Below are positions 8,162 through 17,937 of a stretch of 64,000 bases of DNA, piece by piece. The notes beneath the pieces were generated by a model. It was not told the DNA's origin, did not search any database, and saw nothing but the letters and a program-made list of their open reading frames with translations. The translations under genes were made by a program, and so were the position numbers. Within the stretch, counting starts at the first letter, position 1. Each line of letters begins with the position of its first letter. This DNA comes from Nitrososphaerales archaeon (GTDB lineage Archaea > Thermoproteota > Nitrososphaeria > Nitrososphaerales > CADDZS01). The DNA lies in the NCBI GenBank assembly GCA_030041355.1, contig JASHNZ010000022.1, positions 1-64,000 of the forward strand, given 5' to 3'.

Positions 8162-10979
8162 AAAATTGTCGAAAGGAAGACGAAGACGCGGGGTAAGTAG
8201 CGTTATCGGGACTATCTTTTTCATCCTTGTTGTCTTCATCGTAATGGCTATCATCGTGACAATGTTCAATTCATTTTATTCATTTACAAAGCAAGATATG
8301 GGCATACAACAAATGAATCAGCAGAGATCAGAAACTTCTCTTTCCGACGCAAGCTTTCAATTTGGAACACCTGCTCTAGCTAACTCGGGAAAATATTTCC
8401 CAGAAAATTCTATTTCAACATCCACTTCGGCTTCGGTAGATACGAATGGTCCTGGCGGAGGAACGGAGTACACCTTCGAAAGAAAGCTCTTTTACGTTTC
8501 ATCAACAGGCTTGTATTGGGCTTTTTACAGCAACGGCGCTAGCATAGTATACCGTACTTCTCCAGATGGAATATCGTGGAGTGCCGCAACAACTCTCACG
8601 TCGTCAGTTACTAGTATTAGTAATACAGCCGAAGGATACGACTTTTCCGCATGGGTAAGCGGATCTTCTTTGTATTACATTGCCACAGGCTATGACCTAG
8701 GAGATGATGATTTCCGATTCAACAGCGGAACCTTGAATGCGCCCGCGGCAGGATCGATCGCAGGTACGATAACGCTAAACACTGAGGTTTCCGTTGCGAC
8801 CGCGGATCCAGTTTATTCCTTTGGCACTATCGTGGTGTCGAGTGCAACCACGCCGGTAGCTTGGGTCAGCATTGAAGAAAAGGCATCGGCAACTAGCGAT
8901 GCCCTCATTTATCTCATGGATTGTTCCTTAACCACCGCGACACAGTGTAACACGGCAACGAATTGGGCGACCTCAACCCATTACACGATGGCAAACGACC
9001 ACGATTATCCCAACGAGCTAGTGCCACTAAGTGCAAGCGGTGAGCTCGTCTTAATTTACGATGACTCTCAAGGAATTTTTACCACGGCAGATAAATTCGA
9101 AACCGGGGCTCTAGATATCCAAACCTACAGTGGAACCGCTTGGACGACCACAGCTGTTACCATTCCGACAACTCCGGACTATGATCTTTCGCGTGCCTCT
9201 GCTGTCGCTATAGGCAGCATCGTGTATTTTGCGGGTTACGCGGATACGGCAACTGGAGACACAACGGGAGAGATCTACTTCTGGGCACTCACATATCCAA
9301 ACACTGTTACAACTCCGGTCGCTTTGGTGACATCAGCAGCAAACTGGGATGTTGGGGTCTCACAGAACGGAACCAGCACTAGCGTTGCAGACATTACCAT
9401 CGCGTATGGTTCTGGCTCGAATGTCTACTGGGAATTCAATCCCAGCGTTTCAACATCGACTCCGGGAACCGGTTGGAGCACTGCACAAACCATATCGACA
9501 AGTGAGACTGATGTTTCGGGTCTCCAGTCCACCGTGAGTGGCACTTGGGGAGTGATTTGGTCAAGTGGTTCAGCATCACCTTTCATGTTAAAATTTGCTT
9601 TCCTGGCCAATTCATTGAGCCTAGATCAAATGAACGTTCCAACTGTTATAACCACTTCAACTGAAGATGCGACATCCTATTCGAGTGAAAACAAGCTCTT
9701 CTTTTCGGAAGGTTTGTGGTGGGACTTCTTCAGTGATGGAACAAATCTTGCCTATTCCACTTCGCCTGACGGAGTAGTTTGGAGCGCAGAGACGAACGTG
9801 GGAACAGGAGGTCCACCGGCCGGAGCTACCGCTCATGGATACACTATAACCGCATTCCAGAGCGGAAATTCGATTTATCTCGCGGCATCTTATCTCAATG
9901 GCTATTTCGGTTGGCGCCAAGGAGTGTTTGAAGCTTCTGGAACGATCGCATTTTCCAGCGGTTGGAATGCCGCCTCGCTATCTTCTGGAGAAACAGCGAC
10001 AGGTCCAATTTCGATTGAAGTAGACAACTCAGAAAATCTCTGGGTAGCCTTGGGCGTCTCTCCAAGCTCTGGGAATTATGGGATCCAAGTCTATGAGCTT
10101 CCTTCAGGAACCGGCTCTGTAACCTTCACAAATATTCTAACTAGTGCAACCTCAACAAGTCTAGTTGGATGCATAATTCTTCCTCCTTCTACAGGAATAG
10201 GAGCTGTCTTGGTATGGGGAACAAATTCAGTTACAGGCGCGGTCTCTATTCAAACATCAAGCGGATCCACTTTTGGTACGGCAGTGTCACCTGCCAATGA
10301 TTATGCGCTTGGCTCTTCGGACGCTGAAATTGTAAACAACATAGTTTATTTTGCGGGCCTAGCTTCCACTTCGACTGGCGCGTCTGTGGGTTCCTTGGAT
10401 TTTTGGGACTTCTCCGTGGGTGCCAGCGCAACCTCGACGCCGATTCTGATCAACAGCGCTACCGAACCCTGGCAAGCCGGACTTATTCCTGGGCCTACCG
10501 CAGGAAGTCTGGTCTTATTCGACGCATATTACTCGACCCTTGCGTATTACACTTCAAGCAACTATGGAGCCACATGGAGTTCAAACGCAACTCTTACGAC
10601 TTTGTCACCAATAATCACTGGCCTAGCCACATCCTCGGAAGGAACATTCGCAGTATCCTGGACCAGCGGTAACATAGCGAACTACAATGTTCAATTTGCC
10701 GCAATACCATCTATCTCACTTGCGAGCTCGAGCTCTTTTCCAGTTAATGCTATCAGTTTGTACGTTTACAACTCGGCAACAGGTGTTCTAGCAGCTCACT
10801 TTGATACCATAGCCTCAGCTTCAGGAGTCCTAGGAAGTTTCAATTATTGGATCAACGAAGGCACGACAGTGACTATTCCGCTTTCCATTTTTTCTTGGAC
10901 AACAAGCACGAGTTATGTTATTACAGTTGATACCAGCAATGGAGTGCTAGTATCTAATTCGGTCACCTCGGCATCCTAA
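8145..10979 (+). CDS. Giant pilin-like protein with duplicated sialidase-like beta-propeller
   Basis: A 944-residue protein. The N-terminus is a prepilin signal: SKGRRRRG then VSSVIGTIFFILVVFIVMAI. The exterior part has two related halves (about residues 85-480 and 495-860), each opening with a KLF-x(8-12)-W-x-FYS/FFS-x-G segment followed by YRTSPDGISWS or YSTSPDGVVWS. The S-PDG-x-WS element resembles Asp-box (BNR) turns of sialidase-type beta-propellers. A final domain of about 80 residues ends the protein. It overlaps the upstream small pilin gene. Most likely it is a pilus-anchored sugar-binding or adhesive tip. No catalytic residues of a sialidase can be assigned from sequence alone. Confidence 0.65.
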   Translation: MAKPFRKLSKGRRRRGVSSVIGTIFFILVVFIVMAIIVTMFNSFYSFTKQDMGIQQMNQQRSETSLSDASFQFGTPALANSGKYFPENSISTSTSASVDTNGPGGGTEYTFERKLFYVSSTGLYWAFYSNGASIVYRTSPDGISWSAATTLTSSVTSISNTAEGYDFSAWVSGSSLYYIATGYDLGDDDFRFNSGTLNAPAAGSIAGTITLNTEVSVATADPVYSFGTIVVSSATTPVAWVSIEEKASATSDALIYLMDCSLTTATQCNTATNWATSTHYTMANDHDYPNELVPLSASGELVLIYDDSQGIFTTADKFETGALDIQTYSGTAWTTTAVTIPTTPDYDLSRASAVAIGSIVYFAGYADTATGDTTGEIYFWALTYPNTVTTPVALVTSAANWDVGVSQNGTSTSVADITIAYGSGSNVYWEFNPSVSTSTPGTGWSTAQTISTSETDVSGLQSTVSGTWGVIWSSGSASPFMLKFAFLANSLSLDQMNVPTVITTSTEDATSYSSENKLFFSEGLWWDFFSDGTNLAYSTSPDGVVWSAETNVGTGGPPAGATAHGYTITAFQSGNSIYLAASYLNGYFGWRQGVFEASGTIAFSSGWNAASLSSGETATGPISIEVDNSENLWVALGVSPSSGNYGIQVYELPSGTGSVTFTNILTSATSTSLVGCIILPPSTGIGAVLVWGTNSVTGAVSIQTSSGSTFGTAVSPANDYALGSSDAEIVNNIVYFAGLASTSTGASVGSLDFWDFSVGASATSTPILINSATEPWQAGLIPGPTAGSLVLFDAYYSTLAYYTSSNYGATWSSNATLTTLSPIITGLATSSEGTFAVSWTSGNIANYNVQFAAIPSISLASSSSFPVNAISLYVYNSATGVLAAHFDTIASASGVLGSFNYWINEGTTVTIPLSIFSWTTSTSYVITVDTSNGVLVSNSVTSAS

Positions 10980-11128
10980 CCCCGTCTGTGTAAAGCTCGT
11001 GAATTTCGTTCCGCTGGCTCCCTTGAGGATGTACCTCAATATGAGACAAGCAGGGTCTGAGGTAGTTTTTCCTGATGAAACTAGCCAAGATCCTTAAAGC
11101 CCAACAAGGTTTTAGGAACTAATCTCAG

Positions 11129-11515
11129 TTGATTTCTCTTAGCAAGATTCTGAGCATACTGGTGGTCGTTCTGGCTGTCGCTGCAATCTCCGTCGTGGCA
11201 TATACCCAGCTTATAGCTATAAAAAATTCTTACAACGCCAAGATTGACGTATCATTCACAAAATCCCCGGTCGCCTATGACTATAGTTGCGGCTCAAATG
11301 ACTATCAGATTTATTTTGTGATCGATAACACTGGGTCAAAGAGCGTCGTGGGACTTTCCGTTTCAATTACAAATCCGGACTGTGACGGTGGAGTACCTAG
11401 CCTTCCCCAAATCTTGAATGCATCATCAACTATTAGTTTCGACGCGCAAACAACGACTGAGAATGGAACTCTGATAATATCGGGAAATAATACATTCGTG
11501 CAAATAAAGTTCTAA
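11129..11515 (+). CDS. Small membrane-anchored secreted protein, pilin-like
   Basis: A 128-residue protein with an N-terminal hydrophobic segment (about residues 7-28) and a beta-rich exterior of about 100 residues with two conserved-looking cysteines (SCGSND, PDCDGG). The charged residues before the helix are few, so a plain signal anchor is as likely as a prepilin signal. It follows the giant propeller protein by 149 bases. A nine-residue copy of its YDYSCGSND region survives as a remnant at 7449. Start TTG at 11129. Confidence 0.55.
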   Translation: MISLSKILSILVVVLAVAAISVVAYTQLIAIKNSYNAKIDVSFTKSPVAYDYSCGSNDYQIYFVIDNTGSKSVVGLSVSITNPDCDGGVPSLPQILNASSTISFDAQTTTENGTLIISGNNTFVQIKF

Positions 11516-11898
11516 AACGCAGCTTGGACTTGCTTGTCTGAAACCTAAAGGCTTTTCATGAAAAAGATGTGTCAAAAAATCACTTTTAACCTGCGCAAAT
11601 CGACACACTTGGGAACTATTACTTGAAAGCTCTCCAGCAGAATCAACCGTATCGTGTTTGGGCATCATTATGACACTATTGGATGCTTCAGATTCCTCAG
11701 ATTTACTGGCTTTGATATGAAATTGTTTGCGAAGCACTTAACAGATAGTAGCCTGTCTTTCTTCGTTGTGCGCGACGCATGCTGCTGGTTGTTATACCGC
11801 TTCTGGGGTATTACAAACTGAAAGGTCTAGCTGGAGCTAGTACGCCTCAGGGGGTGCGAAACAGTTCAGCTAAGAATATACTTAGGTTGCCATGAAAA
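11516..11898. other. Intergenic region between convergent surface-gene blocks
   Basis: About 380 bases separate the end of the + strand pilin block from the end of the - strand block. I see no convincing gene; the frames here look like chance. Confidence 0.4.
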
Positions 11899-13194
11899 CT
11901 AAAACGCCCATCTAGGCAATTTCCGGGGTCTTTTTCTCATGTAGTGGGCGAGTAAGCCAAACTCGGAAATTAGAATTACCACAATTGCGATTATTGCGAG
12001 ATAACTCGGCGATACCACGAAATCGACAGCGCTAGTCTGGGCAGTGCTACTAGAACTCCCTGAAGAAATTGAAGAGGCTGTGGCTATTGCTGTCGCATTC
12101 GTGCTTGTGCTAGAGGAAGCGGACGATGTGGATTGGGAGGTGTTACCTAATGTTGTTTGAATAGTCGTAGTAGGAAGTGACGGTGCGCCCGGAGTAGTTA
12201 TTTCTGAGATCGTTCCGGAACCATAGTTTCCGACTAGGATTGAATATTCAAGGGGATCATAAATTACAGCATCTGGCTCTGAACCAACAGCGATCGTATA
12301 AGCTACTGATCCCTCGCAGATTTCTGATACAGCGTTTGAGCCATAGTCCGTGACATAGTAACATCCATTGTAGCTGTTGTAAGCAATAGAGTCCGGTTCC
12401 GAACTCACGTTGATTGTCTCTACGTTATCTCTAGCAACATTAATCGCCGAGACAGTATTTGATCCATAATTTGCGACGTAAAGAACGGGTCCCTCATCAA
12501 TGATATATTGGGGACTTGAACCCACCGTTATATTTGCCATTATAGAGCTATTCTGCGGATTTACTACCGCAACAGTGTTTGCCGCAGATTCAGCCACGTA
12601 GAGATATCCGTTCTCTGAATCATAAGCTAAAGAGGTAGGCGTACAGCAAACACTGATCGTGCTTAGCACAGCTGCTGATGAAGCATTGATAACGTAGATC
12701 TCGTTTGAAGTACTGCTCGCAGCAAAGATCAGATCGTGCTGTTGATCGTAGGTGAGTCCGACCGGAGAGGGTACGTTTGCGCTCCCGTCAATGCCGTAGT
12801 AATCACCGTCTACCCAAAGGACAGTTCCAGGCAAATTTCCTGAATAATAGTTCCCATCGACAGAATCCCAAACGAGCGCGACAGGACTGACATCGAAACT
12901 GAAATTTCCACCAATCGAATACGTTCCCGTACCTGACCCGCTATGTAGAACAAAAAGCTTGTCCGTAGATGAGCTCGCAACAACTATGACCCCCTGTCCC
13001 AGTGCTCCTTGAAAGACTAGAGCACTTGGAGTAGGAATACCTGTGACCACCACCTTTGAAACAGGAGCTTGACCATTCGAAACAAAGACACGAGAAGACA
13101 GCGATCCAACAGTCGATAAAACTATCACGAAGCACAGAAGCGTTGGCAGAATAACGCGTAGAACCGACCTATTACGTTTATATTTTCTCGCCAA
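11899..13194 (-). CDS. Surface YVTN/YncE-type beta-propeller protein
   Basis: A 431-residue protein with an N-terminal signal segment (about residues 12-33), a seven-blade-like repeat region (about 45-330) and a Ser/Thr-rich stalk leading to a C-terminal membrane helix (about 392-415) with a basic RKRPRK tail. The repeats carry the YVTN pattern: LYVAESAANTVAVVN, LYVANYGSNTVSAIN, YYVTDYGSNAVSEI. Such propellers are common archaeal cell-surface proteins, probably adhesive or structural. It is the last gene of a - strand run with the two large pilin-like proteins, 58 bases after the gene at 13253. Confidence 0.8.
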   Translation of the reverse strand: MARKYKRNRSVLRVILPTLLCFVIVLSTVGSLSSRVFVSNGQAPVSKVVVTGIPTPSALVFQGALGQGVIVVASSSTDKLFVLHSGSGTGTYSIGGNFSFDVSPVALVWDSVDGNYYSGNLPGTVLWVDGDYYGIDGSANVPSPVGLTYDQQHDLIFAASSTSNEIYVINASSAAVLSTISVCCTPTSLAYDSENGYLYVAESAANTVAVVNPQNSSIMANITVGSSPQYIIDEGPVLYVANYGSNTVSAINVARDNVETINVSSEPDSIAYNSYNGCYYVTDYGSNAVSEICEGSVAYTIAVGSEPDAVIYDPLEYSILVGNYGSGTISEITTPGAPSLPTTTIQTTLGNTSQSTSSASSSTSTNATAIATASSISSGSSSSTAQTSAVDFVVSPSYLAIIAIVVILISEFGLLAHYMRKRPRKLPRWAF

Positions 13195-13252
13195 AGAAGA
13201 GAACCCCGCAGAACACTATTTTTTCCCATGAATTCTTGCTCGATCAATGATC

Positions 13253-15538
13253 CTATACAAAACATGCCGAGGAGCTTTGAAGATTCGTAAAGCCTCCACC
13301 GTTCCAGGTTATGAGGGTTGGAAACGTAATGAGTGGGTCAGTGACCGTCGGCGCAGTACCGCTCCAAGTGAATGTAAGGCTAGTACCGGGTGTAATCAGG
13401 TCATTAGTGTTGGTATTTGTCCACGTTATATAGCCGTTTGAAATGCTACTCGACCACCCTGCAGGTGCATTAGCGCTGAGCGATGATAAAGCTGAGGCAT
13501 TGACAACAATTTCGCTTATTGAATATCCTGAAAAAATCGAGTTGTTAGCATTCAATGTGAACGTGGTAGGTGAGCCACTTGGACAGAGGATGGGCGTTTG
13601 GGATTCCCATCCCAAGTTGTCTGCAGCGACAGTTGTCTGAAATGGAATATTTTGGCCATATACGGACACGCTGGTAGGCGGGATGCTCGTTCCTTCAAAG
13701 AGTAAGAAGACGGCAAACTCACCATAGTACGCAAGGTTGTTACCCGCGTAAAGAGAGTCATCAGTGGTGAGATACATCGAACTAAAAGCGGTGGTAGAAA
13801 GATCGTATGCCGCACCAAAATACAACGTTTTAGTTGCTCCATAAGGGATGCTTATCTGAGAGAAAGAACCTTGAGATGTACTGGTTATCACTCCCGTTGT
13901 AGGATTTACGTTCATTATGTAGAAGTTATAGACGGGGTTGCCCTGTGGACAATCGTTAACAAATGTGGAAGTATCGCATGTTTCTATAACCCATAGATTT
14001 GCGTGAGAGTTGATTACGAGGTCGGCCTCCGATGGGTCATAATTGGTTATATTCACGGAGAATGCGAGGGGAACACTGCTACCACAAATGTCGCAACCAC
14101 CGGTCGAATTTTGTCCTTGTGGAACAAGAGTTCCTGGATCAGGATGTGCGATGTTGATTTGCGCCGGTCCCTCAACGATAGCGTCAGCTATCATGTTGTA
14201 AGTGACTTTACTGGAAGTACTGAAGCTTACACTCATGCCATTTTGACTTGAGTCAACATATTGATATTCTGTGTCTAACCTGGGACTGCTCGTACAATTT
14301 GGATTTGAGGGGCCCGATGCTTGGGTAAATCCATTACCTACAGACATGGTCGAGCTAGAGGTGCATGACATGATCCCAATTATCATGTCGTATGCGTTAC
14401 TTGTTGAAATGGAAACAGATTCACTTTCGGTATTTGAACCGGTGCCGGTTACTGGAAGACCAGAATGAGTGTCAAATGGCGCCGCCGTGTTTGCACCGTG
14501 AATTGCGAATGCACTAATTCCCCCGGTCGCAGATCCGCTATAATAGACCGTCACGACATCGGATGAAAGAACACTTGAAGCAATTGCATACCATTCTTCT
14601 GTCATTCCATTACTCGAATATTGCTCCCTAACTTGCCAGGTTAGACCAGCAGTGTCCGAGATAGATGAGATGTGAACCGACGAGCTTGTCTCATAGCCAG
14701 CCAGAATTATTACATCGTCGGGACTAGCGGTTGAAAGAGTAAGCTGGCAAGTCGTCACAGCGTTGCAACTGTTAGTGTTGTAAGCTGAGCCGTCAATCGC
14801 CATAACACAACGCTGACCATTAGAGCAAAGCAGGTAGTAATCGCCATCGTTGTCGCAGCCATAGCCGCGGCCAGGGACAAGGTTGCAATATCCCGGAGGG
14901 GAGGGCCAATAAGAGGGGGGAGGGTCGGAAACATAACTATACCAGCTGAACGATGAGAAAGTCATCTTGAGAGATCCAATTCCGCCAGAGATGAGTGAAT
15001 TAACTGAAGAGTCTACCAGCTCTTGACTAGGGTAACCCCCCTCGAATACTTGACCTTGAGCTGTAATGACTCTGATTACGTACTGCTGCTGTAGATTCGT
15101 AATGGAAATGTTTGTGTTGCTGTATGTGACTGACTGGCCTTGTGCGATAAACATAGGCAATTTGCTCGTGGTTAGCGAGCTTTCATATTGAACAATCGCG
15201 CTGCTTGTCCCGTTGTATATCCAGTAAGCTACGACTGATACTGAGGATCCCGTATTGTTGATATTAATATCAAGTAGCTGCGTTGCTGTCAGCGAGCCAT
15301 ACACAACCAAGTTCTGCTCATTCTCTTGGTCCAGATTGCCTTGCGCATTCTTTACTGCGTTTTGATAGGACTGCTGCTCTTGGGCTGTAACATAGTAATA
15401 TCCAAAAATTGCAGTAAACAGTATGCTAAATAATATGATGGCCGCGATCACACCAAATACGGCTCTCCTTTTACTGTTCCTTCTGCTGAAGAAGAACCCC
15501 CGTCTCGGAACTCTTGCCTTGAGATTTCGCAGATTCAA
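13253..15538 (-). CDS. Large pilin-like protein with shared exterior module (761 aa)
   Basis: The N-terminus is basic (RRNSKRRA) followed by a hydrophobic assembly helix (VFGVIAAIILFSILFTAIFG), as in type IV prepilins, then an NNTGSSVSVVAYWIYNG strand region typical of archaeal pilin-like proteins. About residues 253-456 hold the same exterior module as the 802-residue TasA-like protein: DVIILAGYETSSS, EEWYAIASSVLSSD, GANTAAPFD. Two beta-rich domains follow, with an ETCD segment and an SYGQNIPF-like segment. It is paralogous over its full length to the protein at 15632. Probably an adhesive minor pilin. Confidence 0.7.
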   Translation of the reverse strand: MNLRNLKARVPRRGFFFSRRNSKRRAVFGVIAAIILFSILFTAIFGYYYVTAQEQQSYQNAVKNAQGNLDQENEQNLVVYGSLTATQLLDININNTGSSVSVVAYWIYNGTSSAIVQYESSLTTSKLPMFIAQGQSVTYSNTNISITNLQQQYVIRVITAQGQVFEGGYPSQELVDSSVNSLISGGIGSLKMTFSSFSWYSYVSDPPPSYWPSPPGYCNLVPGRGYGCDNDGDYYLLCSNGQRCVMAIDGSAYNTNSCNAVTTCQLTLSTASPDDVIILAGYETSSSVHISSISDTAGLTWQVREQYSSNGMTEEWYAIASSVLSSDVVTVYYSGSATGGISAFAIHGANTAAPFDTHSGLPVTGTGSNTESESVSISTSNAYDMIIGIMSCTSSSTMSVGNGFTQASGPSNPNCTSSPRLDTEYQYVDSSQNGMSVSFSTSSKVTYNMIADAIVEGPAQINIAHPDPGTLVPQGQNSTGGCDICGSSVPLAFSVNITNYDPSEADLVINSHANLWVIETCDTSTFVNDCPQGNPVYNFYIMNVNPTTGVITSTSQGSFSQISIPYGATKTLYFGAAYDLSTTAFSSMYLTTDDSLYAGNNLAYYGEFAVFLLFEGTSIPPTSVSVYGQNIPFQTTVAADNLGWESQTPILCPSGSPTTFTLNANNSIFSGYSISEIVVNASALSSLSANAPAGWSSSISNGYITWTNTNTNDLITPGTSLTFTWSGTAPTVTDPLITFPTLITWNGGGFTNLQSSSACFV

Positions 15539-15631
15539 AATAGCAGCTCACTTGCCTCTACATAATTTGTATCGAATTTTTTCGGAGAAAACTATTGTCT
15601 AGCCTTCCGAGGACGAGCCCTATGGAATTTG

Positions 15632-17923
15632 CTAATCATTGCACACTTCCGCCTGTGATTGTTGTACAACCGTTCCGCCACTCCAGTACATTGCGAGAGG
15701 AAGAATGAGCCGTTGGCCGCTAGCGCTAGAGGGTGGCGTGCCGTCCCAGGGAAACGTGAGTGAGCCCCCTGGCGTTATCTGAGTTCCTGCAGTCCAAGTA
15801 ATGAACCCGTTAGAGATCGAAGAGCTCCAACCGCTTGGAGGTGAAGGAGCCGTAATAGAATTAAAAGCTGAAGCATTCAATACGATCTTATTGACGCCAT
15901 AGTTCGTGTTAGAAAAGGGCGAGTCATCGACAGTTAGCTCGAAATCAGATTGCTGCCCTGCGGTACATGTCATCGGGGTCTCTGAATACGAGCCCAAATT
16001 ATCGGCTGCGCTTGTAGACTCGAAAGGAATATTTTGCCCGTACGCTTCGATGCTTTGTTGAGTGATCTTTGTGCCCGAGAAGAGCAGGAAGACGGCAAAT
16101 TCGCCGTAGTACGACAGCTGCTGCCCGTTTGCATTGTAGCTTGAAAGGGCGACATAATTGAAGTTGTTCAGAGAGAGGTCAAATTCAGCTCCATAGTACA
16201 GGGTCTTTGTGGCTCCATAAGGAATGACTATCTGTGAGTAAGATCCTTGAGTTGTGCTTGAGATTGCCCCTGTTGTAGGATTTACGTTGATGCCATAAAA
16301 GATGAAGACGGGATTGCCGGCAGGGCAGTTCCCCTCAGTGCTACCAAAATCGCACGTTTCGGTGATCCAAATATTTGTCTCCGAGTTCAGAACTATGGTT
16401 CCCAAGCTCGGGTCATCATTTGTTATATTCACAGAAAACACCATAGGCACCTCATCATAAGTGCAAATTTGGTCTTCGCCAGAGGTTACGTAACAGCCTG
16501 CTGTAAAGCCCTCTGGTGTGAGAGAGCCTTGATGCGGATTGGCGAGATCAACTACCCAAGAACTGCTGCTTACTGCCGCTTCGACCGCATCTCCTATCAT
16601 GCTCCATGAGGCAGTACTAGAAAGTGAAAATCCTACTGCAAGGCCGCTCTGGGTCGATGAGACAGTCTCATATTCTGGCACTCCATATTCACTGCTGCAT
16701 TGAGGATTTGCTGGACCAGCTGCCTGCGTGAATGCGCTACCAACGGTGATTGTACTATATCCGGAACTTTTGTAACAAGAAACGATACCGATTATCAGGT
16801 CGTTGGCGTTCGTCGTCGTGAGAGAAACGGACGGGGTAGATGAAGAACCCGTGTTTGTCACTGGCGATGCTAGATTTGGATCAAACGGGCTGTTTGTGTT
16901 AGCTCCGGAGATTCCGAATGCAGTGATGCCACCGGTTGTCGAAGAAGAGCTATACGTTACAGTTATTGTGTCAGAGGAAAGCGCAGTAGAAGCAATTGCG
17001 TACCACTCCTCCGTTTCGCCTCCCTGGCCGCTGTTGGAAAGCTGCTTCCGCGTGTGCCAAGTAAGACCATCACCATCAGAAATAGACGAGATGTGAATGG
17101 ATGAGCTGGTTTCATAGCCTGTTAGAATTATCACATCATTCGGGTTCGCTGTGGTGAGAGTCACTTGGCAGGTCTGTGCGTGGGTGCAACCGTTGTAGTT
17201 AGAGCCATCAATTCCGAGGCCGCAAAGTTTTCCGTTTGCGCAGACATTATCGAAATATGTGGTACATTGATTATAGCTACAGCCATCCGAGTAACTTATC
17301 GACTCCGAACTCTGGGCGGCCGGTCCGCTATCATAATCATACCAATTGAAAGATGAGAAGGACATCTGCAGTGAGCCAAATCCTCCGGCTACGAGAGAAT
17401 TCACCGCCGAACTTGTTAGGAGATCGCTTGGATAGGTTCCTATCGCAGCGGTTCCTCTTTGAGTAAGTATTTTGAGAATGAAGCGCTCAGAGCTAGAAGC
17501 AATTACAAAACCGGTGTTGGAATACGTCCAAGATGATCCTTGCGCTATAGCGTGAGGAAGTACTCCGGATGTTTTTGTGCAGGAACCTGAGACGCAGGTG
17601 TAGGTAGCATTCATGTACTCAAGCAGGCTTCCGCTAGTGCCATTGAAAATCCAAAAGGAAATTATAGATGCGGTGATGCCAGTATTGTTGACATTGAATC
17701 CAAGATTGCCGCTCGAGGAAAAACCGTACACTGTCAAATGCTCGGAACCTTCTTCTGAAAGCGCAGAATTGTTATTCTTCGCCGCCTGTTGATAGAATAA
17801 ATTGTCCTGTGATACGAGATAGATGAAACTGAATCCTATGACAAAGATCATCGCAAATAGGATGACTCCTCCGATTACTGAAGAGACTGATCTCTTTCGG
17901 TTCGCGAAGATTTTCGGTTTCAA
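15632..17923 (-). CDS. Large pilin-like protein with shared exterior module (763 aa)
   Basis: Prepilin-type start: NRKRSVSSVIGGVILFAMI, with cleavage expected before VSSVI. The layout is the same as in the 761-residue paralog: NNTG-containing strand region, then a module with DVIILTGYETSSS, EEWYAIASTALSSD and GANTNSPFD (about residues 240-455), then two beta-rich domains ending in an N-G-F-ITWTAGTQITPGGSLTF-like stretch. It lies 14 bases after the pilin-like gene at 17938 and 93 bases before the paralog, so one transcript is likely. Tandem duplication of a large surface protein followed by divergence is common for adhesins. Confidence 0.7.
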   Translation of the reverse strand: MKPKIFANRKRSVSSVIGGVILFAMIFVIGFSFIYLVSQDNLFYQQAAKNNNSALSEEGSEHLTVYGFSSSGNLGFNVNNTGITASIISFWIFNGTSGSLLEYMNATYTCVSGSCTKTSGVLPHAIAQGSSWTYSNTGFVIASSSERFILKILTQRGTAAIGTYPSDLLTSSAVNSLVAGGFGSLQMSFSSFNWYDYDSGPAAQSSESISYSDGCSYNQCTTYFDNVCANGKLCGLGIDGSNYNGCTHAQTCQVTLTTANPNDVIILTGYETSSSIHISSISDGDGLTWHTRKQLSNSGQGGETEEWYAIASTALSSDTITVTYSSSSTTGGITAFGISGANTNSPFDPNLASPVTNTGSSSTPSVSLTTTNANDLIIGIVSCYKSSGYSTITVGSAFTQAAGPANPQCSSEYGVPEYETVSSTQSGLAVGFSLSSTASWSMIGDAVEAAVSSSSWVVDLANPHQGSLTPEGFTAGCYVTSGEDQICTYDEVPMVFSVNITNDDPSLGTIVLNSETNIWITETCDFGSTEGNCPAGNPVFIFYGINVNPTTGAISSTTQGSYSQIVIPYGATKTLYYGAEFDLSLNNFNYVALSSYNANGQQLSYYGEFAVFLLFSGTKITQQSIEAYGQNIPFESTSAADNLGSYSETPMTCTAGQQSDFELTVDDSPFSNTNYGVNKIVLNASAFNSITAPSPPSGWSSSISNGFITWTAGTQITPGGSLTFPWDGTPPSSASGQRLILPLAMYWSGGTVVQQSQAEVCND

Positions 17924-17937
17924 AATCTACAGATCAC

